From: a virus | Reading direction: 5' to 3' (one strand) | Length of the DNA: 64,000 nt | Virus record (IMG/VR): IMGVR_UViG_3300028840_001395 | Span: 124,001-188,000 of that record | Position numbers and translations under genes: made by a program | Shown here: positions 8,033 through 14,803 of the stretch, piece after piece | Layout: each line of letters opens with the position of its first letter | Numbering within the stretch: position 1 is the stretch's first letter | The notes under the pieces: model-generated | The model's input: the letters and a program-made list of their open reading frames with translations, nothing else | The model's database searches: none | Told to the model about the DNA's origin: nothing

Positions 8033-8887
8033 TCAGGCCAGGAAGTTGACGGTGGTGTCGGTCTTCATCCCCTTGGCGGTCATCTCCTTCACGAAGTCGT
8101 CGCCCAGGGACTCGAAGCCGCCGACGCTGCTGCTGGCGTCCGTGAGCAGGCACAGCTTCTCGACGTACTTGGGGTCGGAGAAGCAGTCCGCGATGTCCCG
8201 CGCCGTGTTGGCCATGCAGTGCGAGAGCGCCTCGCCCGTCATGCCGATGATGTCGGCCTCCTCCAGCGTCTGGATGAGCTTGGTGTTGACCTGCGACTCG
8301 GGGTCGTTCGGGTCGGGCACCTCGGCCTTGACGCCGGAGAAGTGCTCCGTCCAGGGGTTGCTGCCCTTGGTCACGTAGTCGGTCTGGGCGAAGTTGCGCT
8401 CCTCCCAGCCCTGGAGCGCCTGGAACACGACGGGCACGATGTTGTGGCCCCAGGAGCCGATGAGGCAGTGCGGGGGCCAGATGCAGTGCGGGTAGCGCCC
8501 ACCCGCCGTCAGGGCCTTGAGGTAGTCCCGCGAGCGGTCGAGGAAGCTCGGCAGGTGGGTGGTGAACTCCTGGTCGGTCGGGGCCATGTTGTTCGTCGGG
8601 TCGAGGGCAACGATCTTGTCACCGTCCATCCCGAGCAGCGTGAAGGGCGCGGGCGGGTTGCCCGCCGAGTCCTTCCACCACTTCGGGTGGGAGATGTCGA
8701 TCAGCCGGTGGCTGTCGAGGGTGACGTGGATGTCATCGAACTTGTCGCCCACGCGGTCGATCATCGCCGCGAGTCGCGTCATGTCCTCGTCCGCGCCGGG
8801 CACCACGAGTGCCCCCTGGTTGCCGTGTCCGTCGTCCGCGATGCAGAAGTCGTTCTGCGGGTCGATGATCAAGAGCTGGATGTTCAT
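8033..8887 (-). CDS. pncA: Nicotinamidase-like cysteine hydrolase (isochorismatase fold)
   Basis: 284 residues. LLIIDPQNDF (catalytic D9, D13), VTLDSHRLIDISHP with metal-ligand candidates D58, H60 and H67, a lysine in YVTKGSNPW (K174) and GEALSHCMANT with the nucleophile C224 match the nicotinamidase/isochorismatase family. It is longer than usual PncA (about 210 residues), mainly through an insertion between residues 75 and 170. Deamidation of nicotinamide to nicotinate is the likely reaction because the next two upstream genes use nicotinate derivatives. Another amide is possible. Confidence 0.82.
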   Translation of the reverse strand: MNIQLLIIDPQNDFCIADDGHGNQGALVVPGADEDMTRLAAMIDRVGDKFDDIHVTLDSHRLIDISHPKWWKDSAGNPPAPFTLLGMDGDKIVALDPTNNMAPTDQEFTTHLPSFLDRSRDYLKALTAGGRYPHCIWPPHCLIGSWGHNIVPVVFQALQGWEERNFAQTDYVTKGSNPWTEHFSGVKAEVPDPNDPESQVNTKLIQTLEEADIIGMTGEALSHCMANTARDIADCFSDPKYVEKLCLLTDASSSVGGFESLGDDFVKEMTAKGMKTDTTVNFLA

Positions 8888-8923
8888 GGTCTCCTCCTCA
8901 CCCCTCCGTTGGGGCGCTTGGTT

Positions 8924-10000
8924 TCACTCGGGCACCTGGGGAAGCTCATCGGTCAGGAAGCCCGCCTTGACCAGTTCCGCTCGCGTCCCCAGCATCGGGA
9001 TGTTCGGGTTCGCCTTGTGTCTCGTCTGCGCCTCGGCCCGGCGGGCAGCCTTGAGGAAGTCCAGCACGAACGCCTTGGGCACCGGCTGCCAGAGGGCGCT
9101 CTTCACCGCGAAGCCTTCGAGGGACTTCCAATCCGGCTCCGTGAAATCGAACAGCACCTTGTCCACCTGGACGAGGCTGCTGTAGCGCACATCGTAGTAG
9201 GGGATCTCCACATCGAGGAACCGGCTCACCCGCTCGATGGTGCCGATACGCATGATGTCGCCCGTGTCCGGGTTGATGCGCCCGTAGGTGAAGGGCATCC
9301 CGAGCCAGTCGAGAAGCTCCTTCTCGTCCGAGTGCCCATCCCCGGTCCCCCACAGGTCGGGCGACGGGGTGGCCTCGATGATGGGCCGGACGACATCGTA
9401 GATGCCCAGCTTGTTGCCCAGGTAGAAGGCAAGCTGGTACACCTCGGTCTTGCTCAGCATGGCGAGCGGATTGGTGTCCACCTCGCCGTCGCCGCCCTTC
9501 TGGTAGAAGCGCAGCCAGCGATCCTCGCACTCGTTGCCGGTCCCGTGCCGGATGCCCCCGCCCATGATGCGGTTGTAGGCACGACCGATGGGTGCCCGCA
9601 GGGTCGAGCGGATGCTTCCGAGGATGGTCGGGTCGGCATCCATGCGTTCCTTGATCTCGGTGCCGATGTCGGTGCCGAAGTGGGCGTCCACGAGCGACGT
9701 GATCACCTCGTCACGGACGTTGTTGAAGATGTCGTTGAAGTGTCCGATGGCCAGAGGCACCTGGAGAGCCTCGCACAGCTCCCGCGCACGGTCGGTCTGC
9801 TGGAAGCTCGTGTGGATGATGGTGTGGTCGAAGATGCAGTTCTCCGGCCCCAGCGCCTTCACGAGCAACATCGTCATCACGGCGGAGTCGATGCCCCCGG
9901 AGATGTCGAGCTGCGCCTTCGGAACCCCGAACTCGTCGTGATACTCACGGATGGACTGCATCCGGTCACGAGCGAGTCCCTTGGCATCAATGACAGGCAT
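8924..10000 (-). CDS. nadE: NAD synthetase, ammonia-dependent type
   Basis: 358 residues from the ATG at 10000, which shares its A with the stop of the upstream gene. LDISGGIDSAV (31-41) is the ATP-pyrophosphatase loop of NAD synthetases. No glutaminase domain is present, so free ammonia should be the nitrogen donor. The enzyme converts nicotinate adenine dinucleotide to NAD+. It is longer than the common 275-residue NadE. Neighbours are the NAPRTase and nicotinamidase genes, which make it the last step of a deamidating salvage route. Confidence 0.9.
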   Translation of the reverse strand: MPVIDAKGLARDRMQSIREYHDEFGVPKAQLDISGGIDSAVMTMLLVKALGPENCIFDHTIIHTSFQQTDRARELCEALQVPLAIGHFNDIFNNVRDEVITSLVDAHFGTDIGTEIKERMDADPTILGSIRSTLRAPIGRAYNRIMGGGIRHGTGNECEDRWLRFYQKGGDGEVDTNPLAMLSKTEVYQLAFYLGNKLGIYDVVRPIIEATPSPDLWGTGDGHSDEKELLDWLGMPFTYGRINPDTGDIMRIGTIERVSRFLDVEIPYYDVRYSSLVQVDKVLFDFTEPDWKSLEGFAVKSALWQPVPKAFVLDFLKAARRAEAQTRHKANPNIPMLGTRAELVKAGFLTDELPQVPE

Positions 10001-11466
10001 CACATACCTCCCCGGACACGCGCCCACTGCTCCTTGATCATGGCCTTCAGCGCCCTCGTGTGTTCCGACACCTCGGGCTTCACGGTGTCCGTGTGGGTCA
10101 GCCGGTGGAAGCCCTTCGGCTCGGACTCCCACTCCTGGCCGACGACGCTGCGCTTGCCATCCTCACTGCGGAAGATCACGGGCTTGCCGGGCAAGGACAT
10201 CTTGCCCTCGACGGCGAACTTCATCACGTCGCGCTCGCCCGTCCGGCACAGCTTGTAGACCGCCGACACGGCGTTCCGGGTGAACTTGTGCGGGGAGGGG
10301 TCGCAGACGAGGAAGCCGCCAGAGCCGTAGCCCGACTGCTCGGGAGTGATGCCCAGCGACTCGCAGAGCACCTCCTGCGCTCGCGCCTTGAGGACGTTGA
10401 TTCCGTCCATGAACATGTAGAAGGGATTGACGTGTTCCTCGGCCTCGGCCTGGACGTACTCGCGGAGCTGAGCCTCCTGGTCGCCCGAGTCGAAGCGGAC
10501 ACCGTGCTGGATGTCCGGGCGTTCCTTCATCGCCTGGACGGCGGCGGGGATGCCGACCTCCATCGCGTCGAAGGTGTCGAACAGGTAGGAGGGCCGCTGC
10601 GGGCGCATGTCCCGGATGGCCCGGAAGGCGTCCAGGTCGTTGCCCCACCGCTGCTGATGCTCGTGGCCCGTGGTGCCGACCGGCACCATCCCCATCTGCT
10701 TCGCGCCCCAGACGTTCGATGTCCGGGTGATGCCCGCCTCCTTGCAGGCGGACAGGGCGATCTCGTGCATCTGGAGGCAGGTCGCGCCTCGCATCCCGAC
10801 CTCGAAGATGCGGTCGCCGCCGACGATGTTGACCAGCCCCTTGGCGTTGTGGAGCACCTTCATGAAGTAGTCGTCCTGCTGGACGGTGATGTCCCGGTCA
10901 TCCTCGCGCTCGATGGCCTCGCAGGTGAGCCGGACGATCTCGGCCTCATCCTCGCAGGTGCAGCGGAACTCACGGGTGTCGTTGGTCAGCACCTCGGTTG
11001 CGATCTGGATGGGGAAGTGCAGGGCGATGGCCAGCGGCTCCAGCCACGACACCAGGAACGAGGGGCCGGTGATGGTGGCGATGGGTTCCCGTGCCATGAC
11101 CCAGGTGCCAGGAGGCGCACAGGTGACCTCGATGTCCTGCTTGAGCGCGACCTCCATCGACTGCGACATGCCGTAGCCGAACATCCGGAGGTAGTCGTTC
11201 TCACCGGGCCAGATCTCGTCCGGCAGCAGCTCGCGGATGAGCAGGTTGAGGTCGAAGGGGATGTAGTGGGTGCCACGTCGGAAGGACAGGTAGAACGTCT
11301 CGCGCCGGAGGGGGAAGCCCGCCTGGGCCATCGAGAACTTGTAGCCGTCCGACATCAGCACGGACGGATCCTTGCCGTTGAGCATCCGCCCGGCGACATC
11401 GAACTCGATGCACTGGTCGGTTCCGACCCTCGCCAGTCTGCTCTGTCTCTTTGCTCTCTCGTTCAC
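10000..11466 (-). CDS. pncB: Nicotinate phosphoribosyltransferase-like enzyme
   Basis: 488 residues starting with GTG at 11466, with GGAGG about 10 nt upstream. SDGYKFSMAQ (39-48), TSNVWGAKQMGMVPVGTTGHE and LFDTFDAMEVGIPAA match the NAPRTase pattern (SNVLAGK...GT.AHS...DTYDT). The reaction is nicotinate plus PRPP to nicotinate mononucleotide. Nicotinamide phosphoribosyltransferase (NadV) is a relative, but the adjacent nicotinamidase and NAD synthetase favour nicotinate as substrate. It is the first gene of the operon and has two tandem promoters, host-type (11488-11516) and phage-type (11537-11565). Confidence 0.85.
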   Translation of the reverse strand: MNERAKRQSRLARVGTDQCIEFDVAGRMLNGKDPSVLMSDGYKFSMAQAGFPLRRETFYLSFRRGTHYIPFDLNLLIRELLPDEIWPGENDYLRMFGYGMSQSMEVALKQDIEVTCAPPGTWVMAREPIATITGPSFLVSWLEPLAIALHFPIQIATEVLTNDTREFRCTCEDEAEIVRLTCEAIEREDDRDITVQQDDYFMKVLHNAKGLVNIVGGDRIFEVGMRGATCLQMHEIALSACKEAGITRTSNVWGAKQMGMVPVGTTGHEHQQRWGNDLDAFRAIRDMRPQRPSYLFDTFDAMEVGIPAAVQAMKERPDIQHGVRFDSGDQEAQLREYVQAEAEEHVNPFYMFMDGINVLKARAQEVLCESLGITPEQSGYGSGGFLVCDPSPHKFTRNAVSAVYKLCRTGERDVMKFAVEGKMSLPGKPVIFRSEDGKRSVVGQEWESEPKGFHRLTHTDTVKPEVSEHTRALKAMIKEQWARVRGGM

Positions 11467-11471
11467 CTTTA

Positions 11472-11498
11472 GTGTCCCTCCGACACCTTTATAGTGTC
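11472..11498. promoter_or_regulatory. Candidate operator: three GTGTC/GACAC half-sites at the pncB promoter
   Basis: GTGTC (11472-11476), GACAC (11482-11486) and GTGTC (11494-11498) make two overlapping inverted repeats. The longer unit AGTGTC recurs with a 22-bp period, about two helical turns. The sites cover the -10 box and the Shine-Dalgarno region, so a bound repressor would block expression. The NrtR-like protein is the natural candidate. In RNA the first pair would also put GGAGG in a hairpin loop. Confidence 0.5.
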
Positions 11499-11516
11499 AC
11501 CCGCACACTTTGTCAA
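11488..11516 (-). promoter_or_regulatory. Host-type sigma-70 promoter of the NAD operon
   Basis: On the minus strand TTGACA (complement of 11511-11516) is separated by 17 bp from TATAAA (complement of 11488-11493). This is a near-consensus housekeeping promoter with a short leader of about 15 nt before the GTG start at 11466. It predicts early expression by unmodified host polymerase. Confidence 0.82.
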
Positions 11517-11536
11517 GCACTTTCTTCGTGCCACCT

Positions 11537-11565
11537 AGACTACTCTCGCGGGAACACAGATAAGC
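11537..11565 (-). promoter_or_regulatory. Phage-type promoter, minus strand
   Basis: GCTTAT (11560-11565), 17 bp, TAGTCT (11537-11542). It overlaps the end of the 11540-12172 gene and points at pncB, giving the NAD operon a second promoter upstream of the host-type one. Confidence 0.75.
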
Positions 11566-12172
11566 CTGAAATTCCCGGCTCCCCTCCCATCCTCGGAGGG
11601 TCAGGCAATCCGTTGTGTTTCCAGATGAGTCGCATCAGTCGATCCTCGGCGTCCGCGACAACGGCCCAGGTCATGGCCACCGAGGACACCCCCTCTTTCT
11701 GGACGACTGCGGTGAGGAGCTTCCGGGCGTTCTCCTTCGCGTGACCCTGGAACAGGTTCCACAGGCTGCCATGCTCTCGTCCGGCGTCCATGAGGCGGTT
11801 GTATCGTTCGTGGCCTCGCAGGTAGCCGATGACGTGGACCAGGAGGTAGCGCCGGGGGTTGTCGCTGGGACGCTCGACACCAAGCTCCTTGTAGAGCCAG
11901 GTGAAGTAGAACGAGTGCTGTATCGACACCGTGGCCAGGCCGAGAGGCACCCTCTCGCTGATGAGCCTGTATTGCTCATCGTGAACGTCGCTGATCTGGA
12001 GGCACTGCAACATGAACTCGGGGTACACGCCCCTGATGTTGTTCAGCACCTCCTTCATGTAGATGCACGCTTCGCCCTGACGCTTGAGGTAGGCGTCCAT
12101 GTCGAGATTCTGTGCCCACTCGGGCGGGGACTTGGCGGGGATGTTGAAGTCGAGGTCTTTCATCAGAGGCAT
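11540..12172 (-). CDS. Hypothetical protein, 210 aa
   Basis: A soluble, mostly helical protein with many aromatic and Met residues (for example SFYFTWLYKELG) and an internal HERYNRLMDAGREHG. I recognise no family. It overlaps the end of the CoaB-like gene by about 10 bp, so it is the last gene of the unit started at 14774-14802. Its stop lies in the next promoter. Confidence 0.75.
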   Translation of the reverse strand: MPLMKDLDFNIPAKSPPEWAQNLDMDAYLKRQGEACIYMKEVLNNIRGVYPEFMLQCLQISDVHDEQYRLISERVPLGLATVSIQHSFYFTWLYKELGVERPSDNPRRYLLVHVIGYLRGHERYNRLMDAGREHGSLWNLFQGHAKENARKLLTAVVQKEGVSSVAMTWAVVADAEDRLMRLIWKHNGLPDPPRMGGEPGISGLSVFPRE

Positions 12173-13287
12173 TGGATGAACCCATGTCCTTCGATGTTGA
12201 AAACGGGGCCGGGGATGATCCGGTTGTTGTCGCGGACGGTGCCCGGCGGAGCGTGCGGCACAGTCGGCACGTCGGGAAGCTGCTCGTGCAGGTGGAGGAC
12301 GGCCTTGGACTCGTGGGTTTCTCCGACCGCGATGAGCAGCGGGGCGTTGAGCGTGGCCTTGGTGTTGCCCTCAACCAAGATGGTCGAGCCGTGTGTGGCA
12401 CACCCCTCCCACCCCTTCACCAGCACAGCATCCTTGCTGGTGAATCCCACACCCTTCTCCCGAGGGCTGCACAGCCATCCGAACCCCGGCAGCTTGACGG
12501 CGAGGGAACCGAACACTCGATGTTCTCCTTCGATGGGCTTGATGAAGCGGTCGAGGTTCTCCTCCACAATGCGGTCGAACAGGCGGAACCGATCCGGGAA
12601 GTTCTTCTGCGCCTGCTCCATGAGGATGTAGCCCCCGCTCAGTTCCGTCCGGTAGTGCTCGTCCTCGATGACCGCCAGGAGGTCGGCGTAGAAGGCGTTC
12701 CAGTCGTCCTCGTGGGTCACGACCGTCCTGTCCTTGTGGACGAGGTACTTGGTCTTGAGGCCACGGCCCATGTCGTTGGCGATCACCAGGTTGCAGCGAG
12801 CGTTGAGCAGGACGTGGTACGCCGCCTCGATCAGCGCCTCGTGATCCGCGTTGACCAGCATCTTGCAGCCGATGAGGGTCAGCTTCGGGTTGTTGACCTT
12901 CATGTCCTCGATGACCCGAGGGGCGAGGATGAAGGGCACCCGAATGATGTCTCCGGGCTTGTACCCGGCGGTGGGCATCTTGCCCTCGTAGGGTTCGGCG
13001 GGAATCCAGTTGACCACGGCTGCGGCCATGATGGCGGCGTCGTGGGTCTTGGCGAGTTCCAGGGCCTTCATGTGGTACTGCATGAAGCCCTTGTGCCGGA
13101 CGACCTTGATACCCACAGAGGGCTGGTGCTGGAACGTGTCCGCCACCAGGAGCGTGACCTGGTGGCCTCGCCGGACGAGGTAGTGACCGAACTTCACGGC
13201 CCAGATACCCCGGATTCTGTTGCTCACGAGCTTGTTGGCGTCTAGCGACCCGTAGACGGGGCCAGCAGTGATGAGGATCTTCTTCAC
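12163..13287 (-). CDS. CoaB-like (phosphopantothenoylcysteine synthetase / DFP family) protein
   Basis: 374 residues from GTG at 13287, chosen because of the GTGA overlap and a GGAGG 7 nt upstream; the longer frame is shadow. KKILITAGPVYGSLDANKLVSNR...GHQVTLL at the N-terminus matches the Rossmann-like start of CoaB/DFP proteins (ILITAGGT...R.ISNRSSG...GHEVTL). CoaB joins phosphopantothenate and cysteine in CoA synthesis. The C-terminal third (from about 260) is not typical and has a LHLHEQLPDVPTVPHAPPG segment. It may be a functional CoaB or a related NTP-binding protein with another job. Confidence 0.72.
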   Translation of the reverse strand: MKKILITAGPVYGSLDANKLVSNRIRGIWAVKFGHYLVRRGHQVTLLVADTFQHQPSVGIKVVRHKGFMQYHMKALELAKTHDAAIMAAAVVNWIPAEPYEGKMPTAGYKPGDIIRVPFILAPRVIEDMKVNNPKLTLIGCKMLVNADHEALIEAAYHVLLNARCNLVIANDMGRGLKTKYLVHKDRTVVTHEDDWNAFYADLLAVIEDEHYRTELSGGYILMEQAQKNFPDRFRLFDRIVEENLDRFIKPIEGEHRVFGSLAVKLPGFGWLCSPREKGVGFTSKDAVLVKGWEGCATHGSTILVEGNTKATLNAPLLIAVGETHESKAVLHLHEQLPDVPTVPHAPPGTVRDNNRIIPGPVFNIEGHGFIQCL

Positions 13288-13946
13288 TTCGCAACCTCCA
13301 GATGCTTCGGCTTGGTGCAGACCCAGCGCAGCCCCCGCCCGTGCTCCTCCAAGAGCACCTTGAATCCCGCCAGGCAGAGGAGGCGGCGGATGTCCTGAGC
13401 CGGGTGATACCGGAAGTGGGTCACGTCCCAGCCCGTCCCCAGCCGCCACTGGAGATGGACGACATGCTCGCCCCAGGCGTAGTGGCACTCGAAGTATCGG
13501 GAATCCCTGAACTTGTAGGACTTCCATGAGTAGGGCCGGGGCTGGATGAACGTGCTGAACACGAACTGACCGCCGGGCTGCAGGACGCGGAAGACCGCCG
13601 GAATGACGAGCGATGGATTGAGGTAGCCCATCGCCTGTCGGCAGACGACCACATCAAAGGTGTCACGCGGGAAGTAGATGGCCAGGTTCTCGGCCCGGCC
13701 CCGGACGGTCTCGATCTCCTTGTGCTTGCAGCGAGGGTTGATATCGAACAGCGTGATGTCTGAGGGATTCTGGCGACCGGCTTCCCAGCCTCGGCAGTGA
13801 GCGGCCAGCGACACGGCTCCCGTTCCCCCGCAGAGGTCGAGCAGCTTGAGGCCCGGCTCGTAGTCCACCAGGTCGAGCAGGTCGTGGGGCTGTTGCAGCC
13901 AGGGGGCGTAGATGTCGGCGTACTTCTCGGTGGTGCAGTTCAGCAA
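13284..13946 (-). CDS. SAM-dependent methyltransferase, class I
   Basis: 220 residues. LKLLDLCGGTGAVSLAA (motif I, about residues 33-49), ITLFDINPRCK (motif II acidic residue) and FDVVVCRQAMGYLNPS (motif IV region) are those of class I methyltransferases. The end of the protein carries FRYHPAQDIRRLLCLAGFKVLLEE, typical of small-molecule methyltransferases of the UbiE/Methyltransf_11 type. The substrate is unknown. It overlaps the CoaB-like gene by GTGA. Confidence 0.85.
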   Translation of the reverse strand: MLNCTTEKYADIYAPWLQQPHDLLDLVDYEPGLKLLDLCGGTGAVSLAAHCRGWEAGRQNPSDITLFDINPRCKHKEIETVRGRAENLAIYFPRDTFDVVVCRQAMGYLNPSLVIPAVFRVLQPGGQFVFSTFIQPRPYSWKSYKFRDSRYFECHYAWGEHVVHLQWRLGTGWDVTHFRYHPAQDIRRLLCLAGFKVLLEEHGRGLRWVCTKPKHLEVAK

Positions 13947-14140
13947 TCGATGACCTCCAGGGCTGCTCGGACGCGCTCGACACGCTCCGGGTTGGAACCC
14001 CCGTCATAGGCGGCAGCGACCAGGGCGGCAGCCCCTCGCAGGAGAACGCGGAAGCCTTCTCCCAGGACTCGATCACCGACCTTGGCGTGGGCCATGATCT
14101 CGCGGACGACTAGGTTGAGGGTCTGACGGGGTTGAGCCAT
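13940..14140 (-). CDS. Hypothetical protein, 66 aa
   Basis: A short helical protein beginning MAQPRQTLNLVVREIMAHAK with an Ala-rich centre (RGAAALVAAAYDGG). It overlaps the start of the methyltransferase gene by 7 bp. No known family is visible. Confidence 0.65.
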   Translation of the reverse strand: MAQPRQTLNLVVREIMAHAKVGDRVLGEGFRVLLRGAAALVAAAYDGGSNPERVERVRAALEVIDC

Positions 14141-14196
14141 CTGTCTATCTCCTTCCCCTGCCCGAAGTCGGGCGGGGAGGTCAGCACCAAGTCATG

Positions 14197-14757
14197 CTAC
14201 CCGATCTCCTCCCAGCAGCGCTTGAACTCCTCGAACTCCTCGTCCATGAACAGCATGAAGGTCAGCTCCTGGAGCCGCCACTGCTTGCAGGCGATGATGG
14301 CCTTGACCGTTCTGACGAAGTTCTCGATGGTGCAGCCGAACACCCCGCACGAGATCGCGGGCATCGCCATCGTGCGGAGGTGCATGGCCGAGGCCATGTC
14401 CAGGCAGGCGACGATGGACAGCCCGAGCATCACCTCGGGGGCAGCGAAGTACTTGCCCTCGCCCGGATGAACCGGGGCGCGAGCCGTGGGGCTGTCGGGG
14501 AAGATGGGACCGACCGTGTGGATGATGAAGTTGGCGGGCAGATCGAAACCCGGCGTCACGCGGGCGTCTCCGGTCGGACAGCGGACGTGGATGGACACCT
14601 CGGGGATCTTCTTGCAGCACTCCAGCAGTTCCGACCCGGCAGCCCGGTGGATGCAGCCATCCACTCCCCCGCCGCCCAGGAGAGTCACGTTGGCGGCGTT
14701 GACGATGGCGTCACCCTCGAACTGTGTGATGTCGCCTTGCTCGATCTTGATCTTCAT
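14197..14757 (-). CDS. Macrodomain ADP-ribose-binding protein (YmdB/MacroD-like)
   Basis: 186 residues, the size of a stand-alone macrodomain. GDIT (8-11), DAIVNAAN (16-23), GGGGVDGCIHRAAG (about 28-41), CPTGDARVTPG, IIHTVGP and the later MPAISCGVFG loop are the classical ligand-binding motifs. Such proteins bind or hydrolyse ADP-ribose, O-acetyl-ADP-ribose or ADP-ribosylated targets. With the NAD salvage and Nudix genes it points to handling of NAD breakdown products or of ADP-ribose-type immune signals. It is the first gene after the phage promoter at 14774-14802. Confidence 0.92.
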   Translation of the reverse strand: MKIKIEQGDITQFEGDAIVNAANVTLLGGGGVDGCIHRAAGSELLECCKKIPEVSIHVRCPTGDARVTPGFDLPANFIIHTVGPIFPDSPTARAPVHPGEGKYFAAPEVMLGLSIVACLDMASAMHLRTMAMPAISCGVFGCTIENFVRTVKAIIACKQWRLQELTFMLFMDEEFEEFKRCWEEIG

Positions 14758-14773
14758 GTCATTACCTCCACCT

Positions 14774-14802
14774 AGACTACTCTGCCAGGGTGGAAAGTAA
14801 GC
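14774..14802 (-). promoter_or_regulatory. Phage-type promoter, minus strand
   Basis: GCTTAC (14797-14802), 17 bp, TAGTCT (14774-14779), with the usual G run before and AGGTGG after. It lies in the 46-bp gap upstream of the macrodomain gene. Confidence 0.78.
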
Positions 14803-14803
14803 C

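Noticed and set aside
6407-10258. A 1283-codon open frame on the plus strand
   Set aside because: It lies antisense to PP2C, vWA, nicotinamidase, NadE and part of NAPRTase, all with clear motifs. Long antisense frames are expected opposite GC-rich codons; its product has the Val/Arg/His-rich composition of such shadows.
10000-11466. Calling the phosphoribosyltransferase NadV (nicotinamide-specific)
   Set aside because: The SNVWGAK...GTTGHE...DTFD pattern and the linked nicotinamidase and NAD synthetase fit nicotinate better. A substrate test would settle it.
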